From Setaria digitata (lineage: Eukaryota; Nematoda; Chromadorea; Rhabditida; Setariidae): DNA of 64,000 nt. Positions 37,028 through 49,371 of this stretch are shown here, in pieces. The first letter of the stretch is position 1; the number at the start of each line of letters is the position of its first letter. A model generated the notes under the pieces. It did no database searches, had not been told where the DNA came from, and saw only the letters and a program-made list of their open reading frames with translations. A program made the translations under genes and the position numbers. Location: NCBI GenBank assembly GCA_003640385.1, contig RCAB01000113.1, forward strand, positions 91,888 to 155,887, written 5' to 3'.

Positions 37028-38938
37028 GCGTAGTAAGTTAAGCATCACCGGATCAAGTTTCCCAGAGCAGTTTTATGAAAATTATGCTTCTTTCAATAGG
37101 CTCGATTTTTTTTATTTAGACAAGATTTTTTTCGTTCTCTTTTTTTTTTTTTTTTTTTTCAACAATAATCGATGTGACGTCAAGAAAAAATTGTAATATG
37201 CAAGAGTGATATTTGAAAAAATTTTTTTTCTACCAAGTTTTAAATTTGCTTAATTCATCAATTTCCTTTTTTTTTTCCCGCTTTTTAGACGAAATAAAAA
37301 TTAGAATCATTAATGAAATTATAATTCCATTTATCTTATCTTACTCCTAATTTCCATCCTTCATCTTTGCCACGTTTAATTTTAACAATTACAATTACAA
37401 ATCTTTTCATTTTCTTTCCACTGCAATTTTCCATTTCATCCCTCTTACCTTAACCTCCTACTAATTGAAAAGTTATTTTTCGGTTGAATCTCATTATCTT
37501 TACAACTCCATATGAAATCATTCTGCACGAGCATTTACGATTGGTTGGCATAATTTTATGGTTTACATCGTAAATGTTTTTACTGCATGATATTGCGATT
37601 AATTATGATTGATATTAGATGAATTAGTAAAAAAAAAAAAAATGTATAGATTACTGCGGTAAAATTTTTTTTACGCGCAAATGTTTCATCAGTATCTTAA
37701 AAATTTCGCAAAAATATTGTTTATATTAATATTTATAATGACAAATTTTTTGTTGTAATTGATAAAAGCATTAAAGAAAATTGTAAATGCTTTTAAAAAT
37801 TATTAGAAAACTGTATGCGGTAACGAACCAACATGATGGTATTGTTGTATTGATATATTGTGGTCTCTCATTACGATTTATTATGATAATTTCATTATCA
37901 TGATTGTTCATTATTCCATTATCATAATTTATCACTAATTTCTCTCTTTCTTATTATTATTAATATTATATTCCGTTTGCTTTCATGCGTTTGAATTGTC
38001 TTTGTTATCAGTTGTATGTGTGTATGCTGCTGTTCATCATCTTATATATTAAAAAAAGAAAACAAAAAAAAAAAAAAAAAAAACAAAAGCGTAATATGTA
38101 ATCGCGATTATTCAATATTTCATTATAAATGTTCTGTGAATGAAAACGCTTAATTAAATCGTGATCATTCAGATTCATGATTTCAACGACCATGTAATAA
38201 TTGAACTGTATTCTATACAAGTTCTACGAATAAAATTTAAAAGGAGCGAAAAAAAAAGCGAAATTTTGAATTTCATTATGGGTAAAGAAGTTATTAGAAA
38301 TATCAGATTAAAAGCAAAAATCAATACAATTCATAGCTTTACTTTAAAAAAAGTAGTAATTATATAATGAGAACTAATAAAATCGATAATATAGCCATTA
38401 TGTGATAATGAAGAAGAATATCAGGAATAATATTAGAGAAAAACATGACATATTTTATGAACAAATTGTCAAGAAATTATTCCTACTTTCTTTCTGCTAA
38501 AAAATGAAATGACATTTAAATTTCCATTCTTGAGTTGTTCAACAATTAATAAATCCACTCCAATAAACTTATATGTAAATTTTTGTTGCTAAATATGAAA
38601 ATTTATAACTTTAAATTTTTAAATTTAGTTCTTAACTTTCAACTTCCAGCAAGTAACTCTCCTTGTGGCGTATGTTTTTCCCTTTCCTTTTTTTTTTTTT
38701 TTTTTTCATTAAATAAAGAAAAATTTATATATATAGACGAGATTTTACTTCCTTGTGTAACAATCTTCGTTGTTATCAACTATCCAGTAATTTCATAAAA
38801 GCTATTCGAATTCAAAACAATTTTAATACTAGGAGGGAAATTCAATTTGTCAAACTTCCTCTATTTTTTTTATTTTTTACATGATGATATCATTTTACTA
38901 ATCATCATGTAATCAGTTTTACGCAAATAATGATTTGA

Positions 38939-38951
38939 ATATTGAACGTGT

Positions 38952-38985
<34 letters not shown>

Positions 38986-39090
38986 TCAGTTCCAGTGCTT
39001 AAGCTTCATGTGAAAGCTGAAATTTTGTCAGATTGTGAAACTGACACTTTCACGACTGTATTTGAGGCTAAGATTTCCTGACAAGTCAAA
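38939..39090. repeat. Diverged dispersed repeat, copy 1
   Basis: ATTGAACGTGTGG-T(n)-CTCAGTTCCAG … AAGATTTCCTGACAAGTCA recurs at 39718-39810 as ACTGAACATATGG-T(n)-ATCAGTTCCAG … AAGATTTCTTGGCAAATCA. Matching order of conserved blocks shows common descent. No coding potential is seen; a fossil transposon end or UTR duplication are both possible. Confidence 0.6.
38954..38982. repeat. Poly(T) tract of about 29 bases
   Basis: The longest uninterrupted T run in the window, inside repeat copy 1. If the repeat is a retrocopy this would be the poly(A) tail of a minus-strand insertion. Confidence 0.9.
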
Positions 39091-39717
39091 AAAGAGTTGC
39101 AAATTTTCGTATATAATAGTCAAAGTCTATATGTTATAAGATTTTATAAAGAAAATTTGAAAATTTTCGAAGTTATCGTGAGGAAATATTGATGAAAAGA
39201 TGCTTCAACAATGGAACAAATTCAAGAAATACAACAATGCAATGCAACCATTACTAGTGAAGTCTATTTTATTACAGGGACTGAACTTTTCGCAATGACC
39301 ACGCGGTAGTGGCCGTATTTGTACCCGCGATATTTTCTGAAAAGTATCAAATTGACGTTGTGCCCGTGTAGGAATCTATTTCGAGACCGCTTTTAAAAGT
39401 TTTTGTTTTTTCCGGTGTTTCCGTTTTTTTTTCTCTTCCCGAGAGTTCCTAGTATACTACTATGAATACATCAAATTAATTTTTATAAAGGTTAATCTTG
39501 GACACATTTTTTCAAAGATTTAGTTTGTAATTCTTTTCTTTAGGTCATATCACCGTTTATGTTTTTCTCTGTTATGCTTGCTCGTACCAAAAATTTTATT
39601 TTTGCAATTCTCATCCTTCTACAGAGTATAAATAGTTTTAGTTTTTATGTCATTACATCTTTTTCTTGACAGTATGCGACCATTATATAGTAAGTATATA
39701 GTTTCCTATATATACGA

Positions 39718-39810
39718 ATACTGAACATATGGTTTTTTTTAAAAATCAGTTCCAGCATTTTTTATGATTATATTTAATGGTAAGATTTCTTGGCAAATCA
39801 TGTAGTATGT
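39718..39810. repeat. Diverged dispersed repeat, copy 2
   Basis: Second, shorter copy of the repeat at 38939-39090, in the same orientation, with an eight-T run in place of the long poly(T). Confidence 0.6.
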
Positions 39811-40070
39811 CGTGGCTGGAATTTGAGTGTTTTCTTGTTTTTCTAGTAGCTAGTATTATAAATTAGTAGTAGTATACAGTATGCATGAAATTAACAAATT
39901 TGGTCTTCCACCACTAAGAATACCTATTCTGAGCAGTTTTTGCAACAAAATTTTCAAAAGAAGTTATTATTCTATGTCACAGATTTTTTCCATTGTGGTG
40001 CAGTGCATGCATGTATGCGTTATCATTCTCTCCAGCGAATCTCTTTCTTAATATTGTGCCTTAATTTATT

Positions 40071-40076
40071 TTGTAG
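40071..40076 (+). promoter_or_regulatory. Probable spliced-leader acceptor abutting the prp-19 ATG
   Basis: TTATTTTGTAG ends exactly at the base before the start codon. With no exon upstream in phase, trans-splicing would put the leader directly on the ATG, a pattern known in nematodes. Confidence 0.5.
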
Positions 40077-43000
40077 ATGTCCGCATTGTATACATGTTCG
40101 ATCAGTGGTGAACCGGCTGAGGTGCCTGTTGTATCACCCATTTCAGGGCGAATTTTTGAAAAACGACTAATTGTCAAGTATATTAACGAGAATGGTACTG
40201 ATCCTTTTAAAGACGAGAAGCTTACAATTGATCAGGTAAGTGCCGCGAGTAAAGAAAAAAAAAGGAGGAAAGGTTTCGAGATTTAAGAATTCATTGCTAC
40301 ATTGGCATGTGACAATTGGTTTTTGATCTTGTCTGTTCTTTTTTCTTCTCTCTTTTTCATTGTTTTATTTTACTTATCTTATTTTACAGTTGGTTGAAAT
40401 CAAGACAGATGTAGCAAACGCGATGCCTCGTACTATTACGGCAACCTCAATACCATCAATGTTAAAAGTCTTGCAAGATGAATGGGATGCATGCATGCTC
40501 AACAGTTTTATGTTGCGTGAACAACTGCAAAATGCACGTCAAGAATTATCACATACATTATATCAGGTTTGTTCCATCTTAAAAACTATTTTCTTGATTA
40601 TTCCTAGGTTTATATTTTTTTTTAGTTTTTGATCTTGCTCTTTTTCATTTCTTACTAATTTCTTTTATTATTATAACTATATTGTGATTTTCAAATAGTT
40701 TTTCTTTTTGGATGGAATCAAAAGGAGGATATCTAGCACGTTGTATAGTATCCGGGGATTTAGAAGTGGGAGACAGAATCTCTCAGGAAACTCGAAATTT
40801 GCTTGAAATTTCAAGAAAATGATTTTTTGTTCAGCACGATGCAGCTTGTCGAGTAATTGCACGCTTATCTAAAGAATTGAATGCTGCACGTGAGGCGCTT
40901 TCAACACTAAAACCACAAGCTGCGGTTGATGTTGGAAGTATACAGGATGAAATGGAAACAGTTGACGAAGGTATCGTTATAAAATATAAATATTACCGAA
41001 TTATACGGCAACTTATATATGTGCTGAACTAATTAACAAACAAACTCATTTTGGTATATTTTTGCATCCATGTGTTTATTTGTTAAAGACTATTCCTGTA
41101 TTCCCGTACCTCAGGTGTCCAAGGGATCAATGAAGTGGTACTTAAAAAGTTACAAGATAAAGCAGCAACCTTGACAGCTGCACGGAAACAGCGTGGCAAG
41201 AACTTGCCGGAAGCATTGTCAAAACCGGAGCTGGTGAAAACATTCGTGCAGATAGCATGTCATACGGGAATTCACAGCACAAGTGTACCTGGTTTAACGG
41301 CACTTGATGTGCAGGTAATTAATTGTTAGTTTGGTTTCCCGAGTACAAATCGAAAATGGATCATAAAGGAAGGACAAATAAAGCATTCAAGTCATTTTTA
41401 GGATAATTTAGTACTGACAGGTGGAACAGATAAAGCTGTTGTTTTGTTTAACAGTGAGACAGAGACAGTCGCAGCAACGTTCAGAGGACATCAAAAAAAA
41501 GTTTCTGCGGTAATTCTGCACCCAACAAAAGAAACATGCCTATCTGCAGCTTCTGACGGACAGGTACTTTTTAAATGGTTTAAAAAGCTGAAAAAGTTTT
41601 GTATTTTATATTGAAGCTCTATACTATATTTAGTGTTTAATGCATCTCTAATTTTTGTAAATATATTTGAACTGTGGGAAATGTCAAAAAATAGTTCAGG
41701 AATTATGTGCGAAATTCATGAAATGTTTTTTAAATTGTTTTTGATTGTGTGTTATGTTTTTCAAAACATTTTAGGTTCGAGTTTGGTCCATCAAAGAGGA
41801 AGCTTGTCGTCATGTAATTGAAACTCATGAAAGTGCTGTAACAGATATTTCCTTACATGCTACTGGCGACTACGTCCTTTCTGTTTCCAATGATTCTTCT
41901 TGGGCTCTTTCTGATATTAATTCAGGGAAAACGCTTTGCAGAGTATGCATTTTAACGTCTTAGCTTCAACTTCTTGAAGATTTTTCGAGTCTGCTTGCCT
42001 TTAACACTGATTTTTCTTTCTCTTTTTTTTTGTTCGTATCTCAAGCAATATTTGTATTCCTATATCTTCAAAAATTATAATTGGTTGAAGTTCTCAACAT
42101 ATGGTGCAATGGAAAGTAAAGTAGAAAAAGAAAAATAATCATGTTTCCTACTATATTTTGCTAATTTTGAATGTCTGTTTGCTTTAGGTTCAATCAGATG
42201 AAAAGAACAAAGTACCAATTTGCTGTGGACAGTTCCATCCAGATGGTCTTATTTTTGGTACCGGAACAGCAGACTCCATAGTGAAAATTTGGGATTTGAA
42301 AGAGCAAACAAACGTCGCCAACTTCCCAGGCCATCAAGGTTTCTTATTTTTATTCGCTACATTTAGTTAAACTGCTAATGCGTTGATACATTATTGTATG
42401 TCAAATTTCAATAAAAAGATTTTAGCAGACTTTCCAAAAATTTGAATGAAACGGGATTTTTATCTCTCATTTGCTTTCTTGGATTTCTCGGAAGTGTTAT
42501 ATTAGTATTAAGAAATATTTTGTTTTGCTTATGTATTGCGGGTCACTGAAGAAATTTTTTTATCGCCCACTTAGACATAGCTGTTTTTTGCTTCTCATTA
42601 ACGTAATATGTAAAATTCTATTTAGAACTGAAATTTCTTCGTTTTTTTTCAAGTCATAGTTAAGCCGTAGTTAATGTAAAGGGAACAGATATTAGAATAA
42701 AAGTACTTTTTGCTTAACTGTTTGTAATAAAATCAGTTAGAGTGAAGTAGGATATTGATGAAGTTGATGATTGAGATGAGTTTTTAAGGTATGGTGAAAG
42801 CAATTGCGTTTTCTGAAAATGGTTACTATTTGGCGACAGGAGCGGAAGATGGTGAAGTAAAATTATGGGATTTGAGAAAATTGAAGAGCTTCAAAACAAT
42901 GACAATCAATGAAGGAAAACATACAGTATGTTTTACTTTTCCGGATCAAATTTTATAGGAAGTGTTTGGAATGGGAACAGGAGATATTTCTTGAAATGTA

Positions 43001-43485
43001 GGAACAGTAAAGGAGTGATTTCTTATCTATTGTGTAGAACCTAAAATTATAGTATATGTTTTCCGGACTTCCTGTAGCATTGCGAAATCCAGACATATTT
43101 TAGTTTATGCTACTTAAAATATGTCAAGGGATCAGATAATACTTTATTTAATTTTTTGTATTAGCATAGCTTCAGGGTTGTGCAGTTGTAGCACATTGTA
43201 ATAGCATTTATTATCTTTCTTTCGTTCTCCTATTTTTATTTGAATCTATGTTGTAAACATTGGTTGGTTTTTCAGCTTTCTGGAATTTGCTTCGATCAAT
43301 CAGGAACCTATCTAGCAGTGGCAGGAGCGGATGTGCAAGTGATACATGTCAAACCATGGACAGTACTTTCTACATTAGCCGAACATAAGGATGCTGTTAT
43401 GTCGGTGCGATTTGGACGTGATGCACACAGTGTTCTGTCAGTTGGCATGGACCGGTCATTGCGAATCTATGCTTCATCACAGTAG
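40077..43485 (+). CDS. prp-19: Pre-mRNA-processing factor 19 (U-box E3 ubiquitin ligase, NineTeen complex)
   Basis: Nine exons, all in phase, give 499 residues (human PRPF19 has 504): 40077-40235, 40390-40566, 40835-40970, 41115-41314, 41402-41563, 41775-41942, 42188-42338, 42789-42925, 43276-43485. The N-terminus ([20 protein letters not shown]) is a U-box at 1-70, the E2-binding fold without metal ligands. A coiled coil (~75-155) should form the tetramer, and seven WD40 repeats fill ~215-499 ([27 protein letters not shown]). PRP19 stabilises U5/U6 in the activated spliceosome and makes K63 ubiquitin chains on PRP3; it acts in the nucleus. The start is certain: it matches the family N-terminus and directly follows TTGTAG, a likely spliced-leader acceptor. 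ulp-1 follows on the same strand after 1.3 kb, as in C. elegans. Nothing in the domains looks damaged. Confidence 0.97.
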
Positions 43486-43771
43486 TGGGGAAGCTTCTCT
43501 GATTTGGAAATATTTATTTTGCAGATATGTCAGTTAAACTTTACTTCACTCGAGTCAAGTTGTTAAAATTCAATTTATACGGAATAATGCAAAATATAAG
43601 TTGAAAAATTTTTCTTCAAATTCATTTAAATTAATTCTGCTTTATTCCTTTCCTTTTTTTTTCTTGCTAAATTACCCAATTTATTTCTGGTATGAGGTAC
43701 TTAGATGCTGCGATACATTCGTTTTAAAACATCATTTCTAAAGCACGATGCGAATTATACAGATATTTAAA

Positions 43772-44586
43772 TCAAATATTATTTACTGGAACTGTTGCTA
43801 TTTCCTGTTTATTTGTCCTTTCGTACATATCTTGTTTACTTTTGCAAATAACAGCAATCATTAGTTCCTTTGAAGGTAGTTCTTTTATTGTTACTGATGA
43901 TTTTTTTATCAGAGCAGATTGTTGTTGCTGTAAGCATTTGAACGCAACTGTATTGATGTAGTGCAGTGCTGCTTCAAGAGCTACTAGTGTATGAGGTGAC
44001 AGCTGAAGGAAAGACATTGAACTGGAAAAATTAAATTTCTTCAGAGTAGATTATACTGGATACTTTACCAATAACCAACAGTTTGTATTTGAACGAGTGA
44101 CAGTTTGTGCCTATTTACTTTTAGTTGTAGTTCCATCATTACTAAAACAACATTACAGTAAATATTCATACAGTTTTAATGTGAAAAATTTTATAAGAAT
44201 ATTTCAGATACTCTTGTGTTGCATTCAGTCAAAAAAAGTATTTCTCATATTTGATGTTTTCAAACTTTACCGTTTTTTTTTTTTTTTTTTACTTTGTATC
44301 ACAATAAAATTTCTAAACAGAAGAAAAGCCTTTTTTGGCATGAGTACAGTACTGTTATCTGCTATGACGAAAGTACCATCTTCTGAGTTTTGCTGTCATT
44401 CATTTTTGCGTGTTCCAAAAATGCGAATAGATTTCTGTAGAATACAGCTGAGCTAATCCACATTTCTACAATTTAAAGACAAAAATTCTGAAGTCTCATA
44501 CTGACCATTTCTGTTGTAAGTCTTGGTTCGAGTAGCTGCTTTGAAAAGGATTTTTTTTGTTGAAAGTAGTTGAAAAGTTTGACGTC
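43772..44586 (-). CDS. Unrecognised minus-strand gene between prp-19 and ulp-1 (5' end missing)
   Basis: Four exons share one frame through three junctions: 44506-44586, 44293-44392, 44069-44141 and 43772-44021 (stop at 43772). The peptide is mixed and protein-like: LLEPRLTTEM, DGTFVIADNSTVLMPKK, VNRHKLSLVQIQTVGY, LSPHTLVALEAALHYINTVA, SVTIKELPSKELMIAV. The helix-like part at LSPHTLVALEAALHYI is suggestive, but I could not assign a family. No start codon is visible before exon 44506-44586, so at least one exon lies further upstream, antisense to ulp-1. It lies head-on to the direction of its neighbours, odd if prp-19 and ulp-1 are one operon. The 82-codon last exon is the best supported; the others rely on phase. 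Confidence 0.5.
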
Positions 44587-44680
44587 CTGGAAAAGATGTT
44601 TATAATATTTGGAAGTTTACTAATATAAATATTGGTGGACGTTATTTTTGTTTGTGTGAGCTTATTTCGAGATTTTTTTA

Positions 44681-44710
44681 TGCAGAGAAGTTTGCCGAGT
44701 TCTTTTTAGA
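44681..44710 (+). promoter_or_regulatory. Candidate spliced-leader acceptors upstream of ulp-1
   Basis: TTTTTTTATGCAG and TTCTTTTTAG lie about 60-85 bases before the ulp-1 ATG. If ulp-1 is a downstream operon gene, an SL acceptor is expected about here. Confidence 0.35.
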
Positions 44711-44768
44711 GTTCTTCAAAAGGACTTAATATTAGCATGCTATTTTACGCTTGAAGTTGTTGCGTTGC

Positions 44769-47700
44769 ATGGGGAATCGGCCATATCAATATTCGGTGTA
44801 TGGAAATAAGCGGAGGAGATTGGAGCCTATTAGGCAACAAATGCTTCCAGCTGTTAAGTCTACTTCGAATGATAGTGATAACGGCAACTATGGATTTTTC
44901 GGTTTGTTTTAACTGGTACATAATCGCTTGATTGAATGATAATTTCGTATGGCTTGCAAATTGCTTTGTTAGAACGCTTCAAATTTTTGAAATTTAAAAT
45001 TTCTAGGTTTCATTACGAGATTTATTGCACCAATGACGAATCTTTTTCGACCATCCGTTAAATCATTAAGAGATGAGGTGTCATGCAGTTCCAATTCTTC
45101 TGCTTCAAGCTTTTCCAGCCATTTAAATAAACGGTCAAGGAATGGAATTGCACAACAATTTACAGGAAAAAGAAGTGGTGAATCAATGAGTAGTTGGTTT
45201 CGATTCTTGCAAAGTTATACAAAATATATGAAAAAAGTTCTCAAATTATTTCCATAAAATCTGAAGTGGATTTTCATGATTTGGTATAGAAACCAATTTT
45301 GGTATAGTATTTGGTATAGAGAACAAATCATGAAAAATATAAATAATGTGTCAAACAAAAATGAGTTTAAAAGTTCTAAGTAGACCGCCAGGATGCGGGA
45401 AAACAATCATGGTGGATATATTATTTAAAATAGTTTAGAAAAACAAATAGATGAATTTTTTTTTTCTATTATTTATCCTTTTACGACTGAACTCCTACTT
45501 GCAGCACAAGTCGCTAGAATCCAAAATATTTATTTTGAATAATATAGAATATACCTTATTCAGCTGGTGATGATGATGACGTGATAATCATTGAGCAAGA
45601 AAATTCAGTATTGCGTTCCTTGGTTCCAAAAAAAGGTTTCGCTTTCTAGCTAATATCTTTATTTTAGGATATTGTACTGAATTTCGCTACGTTTTTTTAT
45701 TTAATTTCCTTAATTTCCAGACTTATGTGTCGGCAGAAACAGTATTAGGGAAGTGGAAGACAAAGAAAATGAAAAAGATGAATTAGCAAAGGACTTCGAC
45801 TTGGATTACAAAGTTTTGTTTGGGAAAAGTCGGAGGTCATTAAATGCATCATTCGCAAAGCCAACATTTGGTAAAAGCTAACTTGTTCATTCATATCTAG
45901 TAGAATATTATTGATCTGGCAATATTTAACGAGGGATATGATAATGTATGCATGTTATAATTAGATTTTTTTGCTGTTGACCTCAGCTCAGTCTTGAATA
46001 CTTCATGAATTTCAGCACATAACTAGCAAAGGAAAAGAAACTAACGAGAATTTCCTTAGTAATCAAAAATTGCTGTAGAAGTTGATTAAAGTATCTGAGT
46101 AAGGATTTAGCAGTTGCTAAGATGGGCTTTATTGTGATTCTAATAAGGAACTATAGCCAGAAACAATTCAGAATTAGAAATTTTTGCTTTTGAAAGTTCT
46201 TTGTGATAGATCGCAAAATTTCGACTGCCAGAAAAAATTTTAACTAAAAATTCAAGACAGTAAATGAAATGTAGGGAGATGATATTTTTTAGTCTCTGAC
46301 AAGGATTTTCTTTGGCAAAATAGTTTGGATCAGACGTTGGAGTATGGATCACCGTCACCACAGCCGGAGCATAGTATAAGCCGTCAAAACTCACCTTCAG
46401 TTTCACGAGCAGGTTGCAAATTCTTTTTCTTCTATCTCTCTGCATGCTTCCACTTCATAAAGTTAGATTGACCGAAATCTAATATGCGGGATCCATCTCT
46501 CATGTGGTCTTTTCGCGATCTTTTCATGTGAAATTTTTTATGCTTTTTCAATTTTTTATAATTCTTGTTTCAATACAGCTTTATTTACAACAGTTCTCAA
46601 AAAAGACAAGGATGGAGATTTGCGAAGAATTGCTAAGAGAGCGGTATAATCTGAGTTACATTTTAGAATAGCATTATTAGTTCACTATTCAGGTTCAGGT
46701 GTTTCATTGGATAAATGGGAGCGTCGACGTACATCATCCTCAGCAAGGTATTTCTTAAAATGTGTGAAAAATTGAGGTTTACTGATTAGATTTAAAAAGG
46801 TGTTGAACTTCGGCAGTGGGAATTACAAATTTAAGTTTTTACACGTTAATATTTACAGAAATGCCTTGTTATTCAGTCGTTATTCACCCTATAAGGCTTT
46901 TTCATCTGGGAAAGTTGGTACCAGCGAAATGGGACATTTTGATAGACGAGCCAGTGTAAGTGCCCAAAATTTCAATGTTTTCGAGCCAAGTACATCAAGA
47001 TTTCAACAATTCTTGGGAAGCACAAGATTGATTATTGTATTGCAGAAGTTCTTGTCAGTTAGGGAGATGTTAAGCTATTTATTTGAAAATATTTCAGGTA
47101 GTTGACAGGGAAGGCAAAGAACGATATAGGAAATTTCTGGAAGAAGCGGGTATCTTTAAAGCAAGCATTGTATTTTCTGGTCGTAGTGAAAGGTACCTTA
47201 CGTTAATATGTAGTAATCTGCGGTTTTGATATTTAATAGTCACTTTATTTTCTAAATGAATCATTTTACTTTTGAAGGTCGATTATTTCTTTATTTCTCA
47301 CAGTTATCAGTTTCAATTTCACCATTTCAGGAAGCGATTGCCCAAGAAAACGGACTATCTTGAACTGCTGCAGCGAGGCCAATCTGCATTAAATTCCGTT
47401 TCACAAAGTGGCACTTCATCGGTTACCACATCACGAAAAGGATCCACTACCACTAATAGTTCAAATGATATTCCTGTTGCAGAGGAAAAAGCCAGTAGTG
47501 ATAGTGAATTTATTGAGTGTTCAAACTGTACCTCTGTAGAAGGAAAACACTCAGAGAATTGGTTGGCATTTTGAAAAATGAAAGATTATTCTTTGTTACC
47601 TTGATTGTGTTCTATGCTGATCAGTAATGAGGATTTAACTGTTGTAGTTAAGATTATTTTTAAGAATATTTCAGCGAAGAAGTTGGTGTTATATGGGATA

Positions 47701-49371
47701 CAAAGCATCGTGATGATTTCAAAGCATTGTGGGAAGAAGAAAAAAATACGAAACAGTCTGCGGAGCATCGTTTAGCACATCATCGTCGTCAAGCCTCTCT
47801 GCGGGATCGTCGTGCCAAAGAGCTACGAATTCAGAAACGCTTAATGTAATGCGTTTAATTAATATTGAATGCTCTAATTCCTGAATTCATTTTCCAACGT
47901 CTTTTGCAGTATTTGGATTTGTTTTGCAGAGAAGAAGCAAGACGAGATGAAGAGTTAAGTTTAGAGGAACAGTTAAGGAAAAAGCTTACTCTAACTGGAT
48001 ACATCTTCCGTTCACGGAAAGCAAAAGATGAGTTTCCAGGTAAGTTTTCAATTATATACTAGCAAGACTCGAATTATTTGAAGCAAGTTTTGCCGTATCA
48101 AATCACTTACTCTGATTTCAGTTGATATTCAATATTTAATATACCAAAAGTTATTATAGAACTTGACGATGAAGCTGTACTGCTAGTGGAGCGCGCTTGG
48201 GATCGAAAATTACCGCTAGATGAAAAATTATCCGGTGAAATAACACGGAAAGATTTGTTGACGCTTAAAGGGCTTGATTGGCTTAATGATGAAGTGATCA
48301 ATTTTTATATGAATCTAATCTGTGAACGCGCAAAAAACGATGAAAATTTGCCAAGGGTTAATTTTTAAAGTTGTACAGAGCAGTACTTAAGTATCGACCA
48401 CAGAACCTTAATTAAAACTGAAATACTCGTTTGTATTTTCAGTTTATACTTAGCTGTGGTTGATTGTTTTCTGCATTTCAATCTTACCGATTTTTTCCTG
48501 GATAAATGGAAATTATCATTTTTTTTTAGATTATCTGCTTTTAACAAAGTCTAATATTTATTTAGGTTTACGCATTCAGCTCATTTTTCTATTCTACTTT
48601 GAGTGGTAAGGGATACACATCAGTTAGACGTTGGACGCGTAAAATAGATATTTTTTCTTACGAGATGTTATTGGTTCCTGTTCATTTGGGTGCCCACTGG
48701 TGTCTTGCTGTGAGTAGTTTTTCTTTTTTTTTTTTTTTGAATTTTCATTCTCTACTTTATCTTTCTCAAATGGAAAACTCTGTTAATGCTACAGTTGTTT
48801 TTTTTTCAGGTGATTGATTTTAAAAATAGGATAATTGATTATTATGACTCAATGGGTGGCAGCAACGATCGGTGTTTGGATATATTAAGGTATTCTTCTC
48901 TTGATGGTGCTTGAATAATCCTCAGTTAATTTATTTTTCAATACTTTCCTTTAAATTCTATTCATTATCATCTCAAATGCCTCATTGTTGACAGTTTTTA
49001 TTTCTCAGTGAATATCTTTGCGAAGAATCGTTAGACAAAAGGAAGAATGAATTCGATCTTAGTGATTGGCAGCTTGTGAATCGTGAGGTTAGTTTTTTTT
49101 AGCAGTATGGAAGAAATTCAACCCTTCAGTGCAGTTTAATTCTCGAAGAATTTTAGAAATGCAGAGGCATGGAAACCCATCATGAATTCTCCAAATTGAG
49201 ATCATTTTTTAGGATATCCCGCAGCAAATGAATGGTAGTGACTGTGGGATGTTTGCGTGTAAATTTGCAGAATATGTAACACGACGTGCTCAGATCTCTT
49301 TCAGTCAGGAGCATATGCCATATTTTCGTGAGCGGATGGTCTATGAAATATGTCAAAAAAAGCTTTTATAG
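44769..49371 (+). CDS. ulp-1: SUMO protease, SENP1/Ulp1 class (C48 cysteine peptidase)
   Basis: Sixteen exons in phase give 687 residues: 44769-44901, 45007-45177, 45564-45635, 45721-45870, 46293-46412, 46693-46747, 46859-46955, 47098-47192, 47331-47561, 47675-47845, 47930-48039, 48160-48356, 48566-48709, 48810-48889, 49009-49087, 49213-49371. The N-terminal two thirds are polar, Ser/Lys/Arg-rich, with acidic DDDDVIII resembling a SUMO-interacting motif; a charged coiled coil ([10 protein letters not shown]) precedes the protease. The catalytic set is complete: His578 (HLGAHWCLA), Asp595 (YYDSMGG), Gln640 and Cys646 ([10 protein letters not shown]); spacing matches SENP1. It matures SUMO and removes it from targets, usually at the nuclear envelope. 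Donor choice in exon 2 is uncertain (45177, or further at GTAGTT, also in phase). A 65-base exon-like piece at 46579-46643 breaks the frame if included. Confidence 0.95.
45271..45336. repeat. Inverted repeat with 13-bp arms in a ulp-1 intron
   Basis: TTTTCATGATTTG at 45271-45283 pairs with CAAATCATGAAAA at 45324-45336. The loop contains three GGTATAG copies. It lies just after exon 2 in the intron and could influence splicing or be a small foldback element. Confidence 0.7.

Larger units (their letters stand above)
37028..40076. other. Gap between the SMP/C2/C1 gene and prp-19
   Basis: No gene could be supported. It contains the 3' UTR of the gene before it, a 29-base poly(T), two diverged copies of a repeat (38939-39090 and 39718-39810) and a GC-richer island at 39285-39410. 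Open frames at 38161-38367 and 38583-38798 lack splice logic and follow base composition. Confidence 0.55.

Noticed and set aside
39285..39410. Spliced-leader, U6 or U4/U5 snRNA gene
   Set aside because: The GC-richer island does not match the conserved parts of these RNAs as I know them, and no Sm-site with the right surroundings was seen.
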